Shown here piece by piece: positions 50,996 through 60,116 of a DNA stretch of 64,000 nucleotides; positions within the stretch are counted from its first letter, which is position 1; every line of letters begins with the position of its first letter. The notes under the pieces are model-generated. The model was not told the DNA's origin, searched no databases, and saw only the letters and a program-made list of their open reading frames with translations. The DNA comes from Eubacteriales bacterium (GTDB lineage: Bacteria; Bacillota; Clostridia; Lachnospirales; Lachnospiraceae). Location: the NCBI GenBank assembly GCA_030536995.1, contig JAUNOY010000012.1, positions 16,832-80,831 of the forward strand, written 5' to 3'. The position numbers and the translations under genes are program-made.

Positions 50996-51964
50996 TTATA
51001 TCGAGATACTGACTTCGCCAAAAGACAGTACCGATTCTTTTCCATTTGTTTCTTTCACAAGTAATCTTCCATCCGGACATATAGACATGGCAAATGCCCT
51101 GCGCGTACGTGTTCCATCTTCAATGGTAATCGTATGCCCGGGAATTATATTATTTTCCACATATTCGCTGGACAGCTTAAGATCCTCTGTCTCTGCAAGC
51201 AATTCATTCACAACAGATGCGATCAGTTGATTTCTGTCCACTGTCTCTGCCTCTTTCTCTGAAGCAAACAATCCTCCTGCAATCTCCTCCAGCTCTTCCG
51301 GAAAATTCTCTGAATTTCTGTAGAGATTCATTCCAATCCCCACAACTGCAAATTCAATTTCTCCGCTCTCAAAATCTGTAACTGCTTCCGTAAGAATCCC
51401 GCAAACCTTTTTGCCTCTGTAAAACAGGTCGTTCACCCATTTAATATCCAGAGAAATACCACAAAGCCTGCTTACTGCTCTGTAAACGGCCGTAGCCGCC
51501 GCCGTAGTAAGCAAAAGATTATCTTTCAGAGTTCCCTTCGGTTCCAGCACTACGCTGAAATAGAGTCCTGAATCCGCAGGCGAATAAAATTTCCTTCCTC
51601 TGCGCCCACGCCCCTCACTCTGACTTCTTGCCACCACAAAAGAGCCGTGCCCTGCCAGACCTCCTATTGCCATTTTCTTCGCAGCCTGATTCGTAGACCC
51701 GACTTCATTATAAACCTGCACTACCGCTTTCTGATTGTCCAGATACGGTCGAATTCCTTCTGCCGATATTCTGTTTGTATCCCTCGCAAGAGTGTATCCC
51801 CTGTTCGGTCCGGCTTCAATACGGTATCCTTCTTCCCGAAGAGATTTCACAGCCTTCCACACCGCAGCTCTGGTACAGCCCAGCTGTCCTGCAATCGCCT
51901 CTCCAGATATCACTTCTCCCTTATGCTGTTCAAACAGTTCTAAAATCTTTGATTTAACCGTCAT
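50996..51964 (-). CDS. birA: BirA, biotin-protein ligase and repressor
   Basis: A 322-residue bifunctional protein. Residues 1-60 are a winged helix (ISGEAIAGQLGCTRAAVWKAV). The ligase follows with SEGRGRRGRKFYSP, which binds biotinyl-AMP, LDIKWVNDLFY with the catalytic Lys, and a C-terminal SH3-like domain. It attaches biotin to carboxylase carriers and may repress biotin genes, none of which are nearby. ATG follows GGAGATGAAAGTAAGAA. Confidence 0.95.
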   Translation of the reverse strand: MTVKSKILELFEQHKGEVISGEAIAGQLGCTRAAVWKAVKSLREEGYRIEAGPNRGYTLARDTNRISAEGIRPYLDNQKAVVQVYNEVGSTNQAAKKMAIGGLAGHGSFVVARSQSEGRGRRGRKFYSPADSGLYFSVVLEPKGTLKDNLLLTTAAATAVYRAVSRLCGISLDIKWVNDLFYRGKKVCGILTEAVTDFESGEIEFAVVGIGMNLYRNSENFPEELEEIAGGLFASEKEAETVDRNQLIASVVNELLAETEDLKLSSEYVENNIIPGHTITIEDGTRTRRAFAMSICPDGRLLVKETNGKESVLSFGEVSISI

Positions 51965-51999
51965 TTCTTACTTTCATCTCCAAACCTGACACATATCAC

Positions 52000-52986
52000 T
52001 CACTTATATTTTTTCAGCGCGTTCTCCAAAAACATCTGGTATTCCTTCCTGACACCTGACGGCGAAATAATTTCCGCCCCATCTCCAAGCCCTGCAAGCC
52101 AGCCAAAGAACTGACTGCTCACGCTTACACGCACCAGAGTTGTAAAATGTCGGTCATCTTTCTTATAAATCATCACCTCTGTTCCAAAATGATCAATAAT
52201 AACTCCCACATAGCGATTCTCAAACTCCAGGCACAGGGTCTCTTCCTTTCCTCCAAACATTCCAAATGTTCTTGCCGAAAACTGAGCTGCATCAAAATTA
52301 CGGAACAGCTCTTCTCCGTTTCTGGAGTTCTTCTCCACATTAATTTTCAGCATCTTATCTACCCGGTAATGTTTTACAACTCCTGTCTTCTCATCCAGAC
52401 CTACCAGATAATAATTCTCATCTTTCCAAAGCATTTCCCATGGACTTACCACGTATCTTGCTCCGTTCCTTCGAAGACGCATCTCTTTGGAAACTGTCCA
52501 TTCATAATACTGAAAGCTAATCTGCCGGTTATCTGAAAGAGCCTCATAAATCTTATCAATATTGTAATAAATACTCTCATTGGCAGTTTTAATGCGATTT
52601 CCTGCACTCATCTGTTTCTGAAGCCGCCTCGCATCATGGACGCTGACAAGCCTCTCCAGCTTGCGGATAAGCTGACTGGATTTCCGACTGGTTATGAATC
52701 TCGAAGACTGCACCGCGTCTATGAGAATCTTAAGTTCTGCAACTTCAAATTCTCTTCCTGCCAGATAAAATCCTGACGGCCTCTCTCTTCGATTCACAAT
52801 ATCCATTCCGAAAATCCTCAGTGTTTCAATATCATCATAAACTGTTTTTCGTTCCACACTGATGCCGAATTCTCCCAGATATTCTATGATTCCCTTTACT
52901 GTTATGGGGTTTCTTTCATCCGTTTTTTCCGTAAACATCTGCATCAGGTATAGAATTTTCATTTTTTGTCCAAAAGACTTTGCCAC
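52000..52986 (-). CDS. WYL-domain transcriptional regulator
   Basis: A 328-residue PafC-like regulator. The N-terminal winged helix (about 1-85, with GISVERKTVYDDIETL) binds DNA and the WYL domain (about 140-220, WEMLWKDENYYLVGLDE) senses a ligand or nucleic acid. The C-terminal WCX extension follows. GTG at 52986 follows AAGGGG at five bases. Target genes are not apparent. Confidence 0.88.
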   Translation of the reverse strand: MAKSFGQKMKILYLMQMFTEKTDERNPITVKGIIEYLGEFGISVERKTVYDDIETLRIFGMDIVNRRERPSGFYLAGREFEVAELKILIDAVQSSRFITSRKSSQLIRKLERLVSVHDARRLQKQMSAGNRIKTANESIYYNIDKIYEALSDNRQISFQYYEWTVSKEMRLRRNGARYVVSPWEMLWKDENYYLVGLDEKTGVVKHYRVDKMLKINVEKNSRNGEELFRNFDAAQFSARTFGMFGGKEETLCLEFENRYVGVIIDHFGTEVMIYKKDDRHFTTLVRVSVSSQFFGWLAGLGDGAEIISPSGVRKEYQMFLENALKKYK

Positions 52987-53025
52987 ATCTGCCCCTTCTT
53001 TTTCTGCCGCCCCACTGACGGAGGA

Positions 53026-53298
53026 TTACTTATCTGTCAAACCTGCTACTACTCCAAAATATAATACCATAAAGGCAAAGAGAAGGGCAATACCATCCAT
53101 ACTATGAAAATCAATATTAAAAATCATAGCGCCGACAATCATGATCTCTATTGTAACTGCAACCCCCAGAATTACGGCCATAGTACGGGACAACTTCCTG
53201 CTTCCTCCCGAAATCTTCGTAGTCTTACCATGGCAATCGGAATAATCTGTAAGTACAATCACCTTATCATTTCTCATATTTCCTTCTGTATTCCACAT
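53026..53298 (-). CDS. Small two-helix membrane protein
   Basis: A 90-residue protein with a basic, Ser-rich start and two membrane segments (about 38-58, SRTMAVILGVAVTIEIMIVGA, and 66-85). ATG at 53298 follows GGGAGG; an upstream ATG at 53370 in the same frame lies before that site. Function unknown. Confidence 0.7.
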   Translation of the reverse strand: MWNTEGNMRNDKVIVLTDYSDCHGKTTKISGGSRKLSRTMAVILGVAVTIEIMIVGAMIFNIDFHSMDGIALLFAFMVLYFGVVAGLTDK

Positions 53299-53428
53299 CT
53301 TTCTTTCCTCCCACAGTGAATATTGAATCGAACATATTTTCCGAACACATTTTCTGTATAGTGCTATCATACCTCATATATAGTACAATAAAACGGGATA
53401 AATCAAGATTTACAGAACATTTGTTTAT

Positions 53429-53466
53429 AAAAAAATCTCCCGTATGCATATTATACATACGAGAGA
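53429..53466 (-). terminator. Terminator after lrgAB
   Basis: On the minus strand an 11-bp stem (53456-53466 with 53436-53446, one G-T pair) is followed by a T-rich run (53428-53435). Confidence 0.85.
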
Positions 53467-53482
53467 CTTCCAATTATCAACT

Positions 53483-54175
53483 TCACATAAACTGTGAAAA
53501 TACAGATGCTGCAATCACTGTCAAAAGACCTGCAACAGCAATGGCAAGGCTGCTCATTGCGCCCTCAACCTGTCCAAGTTCCATTGCCTTCGCAGTTCCC
53601 ACCGCATGAGCAGACGTTCCTATTGCAAGACCTCTGGCAACCGGATCTTCTATATGTGCCATTTTGAGAACTGCCTCTGCAATCATATTTCCAAGAACAC
53701 CTGTAATAATAATTACAGCCACAGTAATTGTCACGATACCGCCGAGTTCCTCTGAAATTCCCATTCCGATAGCTGTTGTAATCGATTTAGGCAAAAGCGT
53801 TACATATTCCTCATGGGACAGTCCGAAGAGCTTTGCCAGAAGAAATACACTGACTCCGCTTGCAAGAACCCCTGAAACAATACCTGCCGCAACTGCTTTT
53901 ATGTTCTTTTTCAGCAAAGCAAGCTGCTGATATAAGGGAACAGCCAGACAGACTGTTGCCGGAGTCATAAGATAACTTATGTATTTTCCACCTTCATTGT
54001 AAGTATCATAATCCACATCCATTACCACCAGTACCCCCATTACACAGAGTATGGCAATCAGAAGCGGATTAAAAATTGCAAGTCTGAATTTTCTCTTGAG
54101 AATCAGTCCCAGTTCATATGCAAGAAGACTGATTACCGCACCGAAAAACACAGAATTCTCTATTAATTTAGCCAT
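53483..54175 (-). CDS. lrgB: LrgB-family murein-hydrolase regulator or solute exporter
   Basis: A 230-residue polytopic protein with about seven helices. PKSITTAIGMGISEELGG and GTSAHAVGTAKAMELGQ are the family blocks. LrgAB/CidAB proteins affect autolysis, and some export glycolate or pyruvate. Its ATG overlaps lrgA by 8 bp. Confidence 0.92.
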   Translation of the reverse strand: MAKLIENSVFFGAVISLLAYELGLILKRKFRLAIFNPLLIAILCVMGVLVVMDVDYDTYNEGGKYISYLMTPATVCLAVPLYQQLALLKKNIKAVAAGIVSGVLASGVSVFLLAKLFGLSHEEYVTLLPKSITTAIGMGISEELGGIVTITVAVIIITGVLGNMIAEAVLKMAHIEDPVARGLAIGTSAHAVGTAKAMELGQVEGAMSSLAIAVAGLLTVIAASVFSQFM

Positions 54176-54533
54176 GATTTTCTCCCTTCTTATTCTTGCG
54201 TATCACAGCCTGCGTTACCCATCCCGTCACAACCATAACGAACACAGTAGTAACCGCAATAATCACTGAAATCGGCATCCAGACCGGCTTCAAATCTCCC
54301 CATGCGGTCAAAAGTCCGACGCCTGCCGGAATAAACATAACAGGCATGATTTCTATTAAAAAATCTGCGGTTTCTTTCACCTGCTCCAACTTCAGAATAC
54401 CGCTTATCAAAGCTGCCAGCATCAAAATCACTCCATAAACACTTGCCGGAATCGGCAGCGGAAGAATGGCATACAGCCCTTCTCCCAGCGCCGAAATCAG
54501 CAAAATAATCAAAAACTGTTTTACATATTTCAT
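54168..54533 (-). CDS. lrgA: LrgA/CidA-family holin-like protein
   Basis: A 121-residue protein with four helices (FLIILLISALGEGLYAILPL, PIPASVYGVILMLAAL, IMPVMFIPAGVGLL). It pairs with LrgB. ATG at 54533 fits the family length; the longer frame start at 54584 adds an unlikely polar leader. Its 3' end overlaps lrgB. Confidence 0.88.
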   Translation of the reverse strand: MKYVKQFLIILLISALGEGLYAILPLPIPASVYGVILMLAALISGILKLEQVKETADFLIEIMPVMFIPAGVGLLTAWGDLKPVWMPISVIIAVTTVFVMVVTGWVTQAVIRKNKKGENHG

Positions 54534-54567
54534 TTTATTTCTTTCATGTCCTCCCTGTTCCTCAGGC

Positions 54568-55035
54568 TCAGTCGCCTGTGCCATATCTTTCTTCTGCCAA
54601 ATCCAGATATTCCTGTGTTTCTTCCAGATCAGCCCGCCGTACTCTCTGCATCTTTGTCACATCTGTATACTGTCCCGGATCAGCCCTTGTCATAATTCCG
54701 CTTCCGTATATTTTGACAACATCTCCTATCTCAAGTACATCGCCCTCAATCAGCTTTCCGTTTCTGTTGTAAATTCCTTCTTCCGGTATCTCCGCTGTAA
54801 AAAAAGCGCCATTTTCAATATCAGCAAACAGCGGCATTTTCAGAAATTCCCCTGTTTCCAGATAAATTGCCGTAAGCGCCTCTGCCTCTGCGCGGGCTTC
54901 CTCTTCCTTCACTTTCTCCGCATCCTTTCCCACCATTCTCCAGAAAGAACCGCCGACAACAGCAAAAATAAGAATAAAAAGCGCCATGCCAATAATCATT
55001 TTCCAGTCTGGTTTTTCTTCTTTTTTATTTTCCAA
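54568..55035 (-). CDS. Membrane-anchored small hypothetical protein
   Basis: A 155-residue protein with a charged start, one membrane segment (about 13-32, MIIGMALFILIFAVVGGSF), a Glu/Ala-rich helix and a beta-rich end with LIEGDVLEIGDVVKIYGSG, like an OB-fold turn. TTG at 55035 is used after AGAAGG; the ATG nearby is out of frame. It lies 34 bp before lrgA and may be co-transcribed. Family unknown. Confidence 0.65.
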   Translation of the reverse strand: MENKKEEKPDWKMIIGMALFILIFAVVGGSFWRMVGKDAEKVKEEEARAEAEALTAIYLETGEFLKMPLFADIENGAFFTAEIPEEGIYNRNGKLIEGDVLEIGDVVKIYGSGIMTRADPGQYTDVTKMQRVRRADLEETQEYLDLAEERYGTGD

Positions 55036-55071
55036 ACATGAATACCTTCTTTCTGTTTTTATTCTTCAAAA

Positions 55072-55536
55072 TCAAAGCCTTCTCTCTTCTTCAACGACAA
55101 TTTTCTCAACAGAATATTTCCCGTTATCCACTGTCATAATCACCATAGATGTCTCTCCTCCGAATCGCTGATAACCGCAGCTTCCGGGATTTAACCACAG
55201 TCTTTCATCTATAATCTCATTAAAATACCTGTGTGTATGACCAAAAATCACTACGTCTGTATCTCCAAGATTTCTTGCCACATCCGCCTTATCGTGAACC
55301 AGAAAAAACTTCACGCCTTCTATGGCAAAAGTAAGACTTCTCTGAAGTTTTCTTGCCCAGAAATCATTATTTCCCTTCACTGCATAAATAGTAGCCAGCG
55401 GCTGAATCGCCTCAAGAATTTCTTCCCTGTCAAAATCTCCTGCATGAATAATACAGTCACAGGTTTCCAGAATCTCCATTACATTTAAGCGCAAAAGACC
55501 ATGTGTATCTGATATAATACCAATTTTTTTGCTCAT
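55072..55536 (-). CDS. YfcE/MJ0936-like phosphodiesterase
   Basis: A 154-residue calcineurin-like phosphoesterase with ISDTHGL, IHAGDFD, VKGNNDF, VHDKAD and VIFGHTHR. Such small enzymes cleave phosphodiesters with manganese; the cellular substrate is not known. ATG follows GGGAGG. Confidence 0.92.
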   Translation of the reverse strand: MSKKIGIISDTHGLLRLNVMEILETCDCIIHAGDFDREEILEAIQPLATIYAVKGNNDFWARKLQRSLTFAIEGVKFFLVHDKADVARNLGDTDVVIFGHTHRYFNEIIDERLWLNPGSCGYQRFGGETSMVIMTVDNGKYSVEKIVVEEERRL

Positions 55537-55560
55537 ATTTTCCTCCCGGTATATCTGAAT

Positions 55561-56784
55561 TTAATACGTGATTTTTCCGTATTCTCCATCATATCCTGCT
55601 GTTTTTTTCACTTCTCCTGCCCTTATTTTTCCGATTGCGCCGGCAATATCTTCGCCAAATGATACCGCAATATCTTCCACAGGAACCTGACGCAGAATTT
55701 CAAATTCTGCCCCCAGCTTTTTCAGCATTTCTTCGTAACAGCTCTGTACTTTTTTGCTCGCAGTTCCATATCCCATACAGGATGAAATCACTTCCGACAA
55801 AGGGACAAGACTTTCAAACTTCTTCGCCCTTTCTTTCACGTATCCTGCCTTACGGTCTGCAAGCTGTTCAATTCTGTGCCCGACTCCCATTGTCAGCTTT
55901 TTACCGCACACAGGACAGATTCCATCACACGCTTCAGCCTCCTCAGGACTTAGGCACACACCGCATTTACGATGCCCGTCATAATGATACTTTCCTTCTT
56001 CCGGAAAAAATTCCACCGTTCCAAGAAGCCCTTCTCCCTTCTGTATCGCATTATAAAGTCCCGCGTATGACAAATCCGTATCCAGAAGATTTGCTTCTCT
56101 CCCAAGCTTAGGAGGCGAATGCGCGTCCGAATTGGACACGAGCTGATATCTGTCAAGGGCTGAAACCCTCCAGTTCATAGGAGGATCCGAAGACAGTCCT
56201 GTTTCCAGAGCATGTATATAAGGGGTCAGATCTTCGAAACACTCTTCTATGGAATCAAATCCTGATTTCTCTCCAAGTACGGAAAAGTGAGGCGTCCATA
56301 TATGAGCCGGAATAAAGATACCTTCCGGAGCAATATCCAGCATCATTTCAAGCAAATCCCTGCTGTCAAGTCCAAGAATCGGTCTTCCGTCCGAATGTAT
56401 ATTTCCGATTTTCTCCAATCCGGACGCAAACCTTTCTGCAGCCTCAAACCCGGGCAGAATAATCACATGATGCGCCTTTCTTGTTTTTCCATTCTTCTTA
56501 TAAATACAGCTTATCTCTCCGGAAACCACAAATCTTACAGTGGATTCCCCCATATGAAAGGCTTCCGGAGCAATCCTTTCATCTTTAAGCTTATAAAATC
56601 CATCCCCTGTAGAAATCAGACTTTCCTTTAATTCTTCTCTCCATTTTTTATGGGTAAAATCTCCTGTTCCCAGAATAGAAATTCCCTTTTTTCTCGCCCA
56701 CGAATCCAGATTTTCAGGCGTTCCGTCTTTGCTTGTCGCCATAGAATATCTGGAATGGATATGCAGATCTGCAATTGCCTTCAC
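55561..56784 (-). CDS. Endonuclease Q-like PHP-domain DNA repair nuclease
   Basis: A 407-residue protein. The PHP metal site shows ADLHIHSRYS, GTGDFTHKKW, PAHIWTPHFS and VSNSDAHS. A zinc finger follows (CGVC...CPVCGKK, about 280-300). The last 60 residues are Lys/Glu-rich. This is the EndoQ layout, an enzyme that nicks 5' of deaminated bases (U, I, X) and abasic sites in archaea and some bacteria. GTG at 56784 follows GAGGTGATATCGG. Nearby nth and OGG-type glycosylase genes share the repair theme. Confidence 0.85.
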   Translation of the reverse strand: MKAIADLHIHSRYSMATSKDGTPENLDSWARKKGISILGTGDFTHKKWREELKESLISTGDGFYKLKDERIAPEAFHMGESTVRFVVSGEISCIYKKNGKTRKAHHVIILPGFEAAERFASGLEKIGNIHSDGRPILGLDSRDLLEMMLDIAPEGIFIPAHIWTPHFSVLGEKSGFDSIEECFEDLTPYIHALETGLSSDPPMNWRVSALDRYQLVSNSDAHSPPKLGREANLLDTDLSYAGLYNAIQKGEGLLGTVEFFPEEGKYHYDGHRKCGVCLSPEEAEACDGICPVCGKKLTMGVGHRIEQLADRKAGYVKERAKKFESLVPLSEVISSCMGYGTASKKVQSCYEEMLKKLGAEFEILRQVPVEDIAVSFGEDIAGAIGKIRAGEVKKTAGYDGEYGKITY

Positions 56785-56790
56785 CCGATA

Positions 56791-57555
56791 TCACCTCATA
56801 TTTTCATCCAGCATTTTTACCAGAATCTCTACTTTCTGCGCAGTATCTTTATTCTCATAAGGTATTCTGTCCGCAATACGGCGATTATAATTATTTTCTT
56901 TGATAATCTCATAGGTTTCCCTGAAATTCACATCAAAATACTGCGCCAGATAAGAAATCCAGTAATCCATTTTTGTCTTTCTGTCTGCAGATAGAACTGA
57001 CTCCCTGTTTAAACAGTATTCCCATACTTTCGGAGAAATTTTCTCTCTTCCCACTTCTTCGGCAGTTTCTCCCAGAAGAATCTCCAAAGATTCCTCCAGT
57101 TTCACACGACAGTTATCCAGCTTATCTGCATCCCGTATCAGCCGGGCATGAAGAAGTGTTCTTTCATCTGTTACTCCCTCCAGCCTGAAATCACTGTGCT
57201 TTGCAATTGCCTCGCAAATCAGACTGTCGTAAGTATCTTCTTTTAAAAATTTCCGAATCATTTTCTTCTTTCCGAAGAGTAGCCCTGCCCCAAAAGCCGC
57301 ATGATTCATCGTTTCCGGCTGAAAACTGTCGTACCTTTTTAATTGCTCAAAACGCCCTATATCGTGAAGCAGAGCAATAAGCTGTGCAAGCTCTCTGTCC
57401 TCTCCGGAAAGCTTCATTCGCTCTGTTATTTGTCTCGCTGCCTCTACAACTCCATAGGTGTGTATTATTTTTAACTGTATCTTTGGCTGAGTTCTGTCGA
57501 ATTCATCCAGATACTCCTCAAATGCCTTTTTCGCCTGTTCGAAATTATAAATCAC
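56791..57555 (-). CDS. HD-domain phosphohydrolase
   Basis: A 254-residue HD protein with KIIHTYGVVEAAR, LIALLHDIGRFEQ, AKHSDFRLEG and IRDADKLDN, the four metal blocks. HD proteins of this length hydrolyse nucleotides or other phosphates. GTG at 57555 follows AAGGAG. Its TGA is 6 bp before the EndoQ start, so they are likely coupled. Confidence 0.85.
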   Translation of the reverse strand: MIYNFEQAKKAFEEYLDEFDRTQPKIQLKIIHTYGVVEAARQITERMKLSGEDRELAQLIALLHDIGRFEQLKRYDSFQPETMNHAAFGAGLLFGKKKMIRKFLKEDTYDSLICEAIAKHSDFRLEGVTDERTLLHARLIRDADKLDNCRVKLEESLEILLGETAEEVGREKISPKVWEYCLNRESVLSADRKTKMDYWISYLAQYFDVNFRETYEIIKENNYNRRIADRIPYENKDTAQKVEILVKMLDENMR

Positions 57556-57599
57556 TCTGTCTCACTCCTTATCCTGCAGCCGGATACCAGTTTATTTCT

Positions 57600-58745
57600 T
57601 TAAATATCCTTATAGTAAGCCGGCGATATAATGTCACATTCCTTGCAGCTGCAGCCATCCTGATATCCGTCACAGCAGTCGCAATTAGAACAGTACATAT
57701 GCGTATCATTGATATAAAACAGCCCTCCATATTGTGGTGAAGTCCGAAGCTCCTTTGACTGCTTCTTGCTGTTCGCAAAGTGGATTCCATTAGAAATAAG
57801 CATATTTTCCGGTGTATATTCCGAGAAATCAAAGTAGTATTTCTGTGTTCCATGATAAGGCACTTTTATACACCAGTAATGTTCAAATAACGGCAGCTTA
57901 CCATCATAGTTTGATGCAATCATTTTCATATGTTCCGGCTGTACGTCACCTGTAAAAAGCAGATTCAGTTCTCCGTCTCTTGCATTCTGAAACACAACGC
58001 TTATCTTATGCTTAAACCTGCGCAGCTTCACCTTATTTTCATCAAGATAATTCAGTAATTCCGCAAATTCCAATGTATTTCTCACAGCGCGGAACTCCCT
58101 GTCAAAAGCCCGCATTTTCGTTTCTGTTATTTCTGTTTTTTCTTTGCATTCTTCCGTCATGGAATATACAATTTTACGAAGCTTTTCTGCAAATATCCAA
58201 AGAGTCTCCATAATTTCTTTATGGTTTTCTGCAATTTTCCCATAAACTTCCTCTGTCTCCGAAGAAATAACCGTATTGTCTGGCCAAAGAGCCTGATATT
58301 TATCTTCAAATATTTTTCCGCGACTTAAAAGTTCTATTTTCTGAGGCTTTTTCGCCAGCGCTTCCACCAGCGCAAAAAGGCTGACCTGACGGCTGGGGAG
58401 ACAGGAATCTTTCAAAAGGTCTGCCAGAAGAAGAAGTACCAGTGTCCCTGTCATTTTTTCTGACGAAAAAACATCCGGCAGATATATTTTCCCAAACTCA
58501 TAAGAACTGCTTCTGTGCTTCATCATATAAAGAAGCCCTGACAGATGATCCAGATGAAAATGCGTCAGGAGAAGATTCTTGCGTTCAATCGTAGTAAAAT
58601 CTGAAATTATTACATCAAAAGCCTCTTTTCTCGGTCGCCCCTCTATTCTGCTGTTGCTTGTCCCAAAATCCACAAGCAGGCTCTTTTTGCGGTCGCGGAG
58701 ACAAAAACAGTCTCCGAACCCCACATTATACATTCGTATCTTCAT
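57600..58745 (-). CDS. MBL-fold protein with C-terminal cysteine cluster
   Basis: A 381-residue protein with the ComEC-type MBL opening MYNVGFGDCFCLRD, LLTHFHLDHLSG, FTGDVQPEH and PYHGTQKYYF. The middle has an inserted helical region (about 120-240). The final 30 residues carry seven cysteines within twenty positions (CSNCDCC and CSCKEC), suggesting a metal cluster. No membrane segments are seen. Substrate unknown; a soluble relative of the ComEC nuclease domain is a fair guess. Confidence 0.8.
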   Translation of the reverse strand: MKIRMYNVGFGDCFCLRDRKKSLLVDFGTSNSRIEGRPRKEAFDVIISDFTTIERKNLLLTHFHLDHLSGLLYMMKHRSSSYEFGKIYLPDVFSSEKMTGTLVLLLLADLLKDSCLPSRQVSLFALVEALAKKPQKIELLSRGKIFEDKYQALWPDNTVISSETEEVYGKIAENHKEIMETLWIFAEKLRKIVYSMTEECKEKTEITETKMRAFDREFRAVRNTLEFAELLNYLDENKVKLRRFKHKISVVFQNARDGELNLLFTGDVQPEHMKMIASNYDGKLPLFEHYWCIKVPYHGTQKYYFDFSEYTPENMLISNGIHFANSKKQSKELRTSPQYGGLFYINDTHMYCSNCDCCDGYQDGCSCKECDIISPAYYKDI

Positions 58746-58757
58746 ACTTCCCCTCCA

Positions 58758-59255
58758 TCAGAACCACTGCTGCATATCATACCATACAGCTCCGCCGTGA
58801 TCTGAATCTGCAATTCCCTGCTTCTTATAACCAAGGCTTTCATAAAACGTAATCTTCTGTTCTTTGCAGGTAAGAATCACCGCTTTTTTGCCATGAGTAC
58901 GTGCATGTTCAATATACGCTCTCATAAGCTGATGGCCGATTCCTCTATGCTGATACTGAGGAAGTACATCCAGTCCAAACACTGTCTGTATTTCTCCATT
59001 CGGTTTGTGAAGCGTCGCATCATGGTATAATTCATCTCCAAGAATCGGCTTATCTGTATTACACCCATTGATAAATCCTACAATCGAATCACCGTCCACA
59101 GCTACAAGGAAATTCTCAGGAAACGCCTTCATTCTCTCCTTAAAGTCCGCAAGCCCTGCTGCCTCCGCTTCCGGAAAACAGCTTGCTTCAATTTCCGCGA
59201 TTCTTTCCACTTCCTCTTCCCTGGCAGCCCTTATCTTAATTTTATTTATTCCCAT
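58758..59255 (-). CDS. GNAT-family N-acetyltransferase, AANAT-like
   Basis: A 165-residue GNAT protein with IAEIEASCFPEAEAAGLADF, FGLDVLPQYQHRGIGHQLM (the acetyl-CoA loop) and ITFYESLGYKKQG. It resembles arylalkylamine-type acetyltransferases of gut bacteria. ATG follows GGGGATGAATAG. It lies 12 bp before the MBL gene and may be co-transcribed. Confidence 0.88.
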   Translation of the reverse strand: MGINKIKIRAAREEEVERIAEIEASCFPEAEAAGLADFKERMKAFPENFLVAVDGDSIVGFINGCNTDKPILGDELYHDATLHKPNGEIQTVFGLDVLPQYQHRGIGHQLMRAYIEHARTHGKKAVILTCKEQKITFYESLGYKKQGIADSDHGGAVWYDMQQWF

Positions 59256-59467
59256 CTATTCATCCCCGCCTTTTCTTAAGTATCCGGCAGACAGAGGTGT
59301 CCGTCTTCAACAACATACATTTTAATATACCGCAACATCAAATGCAAGGTCTGCCGTATCTTTCTCTTGCCAAAATCTCCGGAAACCATTAAGATAACAG
59401 ATGTAGGTTTTTCTGCAAAAATAACAATTTTCAACAAATCAGACGAAAGTCTTAGAAAGGATAGATT

Positions 59468-60106
59468 ATGACAAAAAAACAACGCGCTCTGGAAGCAATC
59501 CGGAGACTGAAAGAAGAATATCCCGATGCCGGCTGCACTCTGGATTATGATGATGCGTGGAAACTTCTCGTAAGCGTCCGGCTGGCTGCCCAGTGTACTG
59601 ATGCCAGAGTAAATATTGTAGTACAGGATTTATATGCCAAATACCCCACCGTAGAAGCTATGGCAGCCGCTGAACCGGAAGAAATTGAAGCCATTGTAAA
59701 ACCCTGCGGTCTGGGAAAAAGCAAGGCAAGAGACATCAGCGCCTGCATGAGAATCCTTCATGAGCAGTATGATGATAAGATTCCCGAGGACTTTGATGCT
59801 CTTCTGAAACTCCCCGGAGTCGGAAGAAAAAGCGCAAACCTCATCATGGGGGATGTTTTTGGAAAACCCGCCATTGTAACAGACACTCACTGTATCCGTC
59901 TTACAAACCGCATTGGTCTTGTAGACGACATAAAAGAACCAAAAAAAGTAGAAATGGCGCTGTGGAAAATCGTCCCTCCAGAAGAAGGAAGCGATTTTTG
60001 TCACAGACTTGTTTATCACGGACGAGACGTTTGCACCGCCCGCACAAAACCACACTGCGACAAGTGCTGTCTCGAAGATATTTGTAAAAAAAATGGAGTA
60101 AAATAA
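59468..60106 (+). CDS. nth: Endonuclease III
   Basis: A 212-residue glycosylase/AP lyase that removes oxidised pyrimidines. The HhH motif LPGVGRKSANLIMG contains the catalytic Lys, VTDTHCIRLTNRIG the catalytic Asp, and CTARTKPHCDKCCLEDIC binds the [4Fe-4S] cluster (C-x8-C-x2-C-x5-C by my count). ATG follows GAAAGGATAGATT. The MATE gene follows in 10 bp. Confidence 0.95.
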   Translation: MTKKQRALEAIRRLKEEYPDAGCTLDYDDAWKLLVSVRLAAQCTDARVNIVVQDLYAKYPTVEAMAAAEPEEIEAIVKPCGLGKSKARDISACMRILHEQYDDKIPEDFDALLKLPGVGRKSANLIMGDVFGKPAIVTDTHCIRLTNRIGLVDDIKEPKKVEMALWKIVPPEEGSDFCHRLVYHGRDVCTARTKPHCDKCCLEDICKKNGVK

Positions 60107-60116
60107 AAGATTTATC

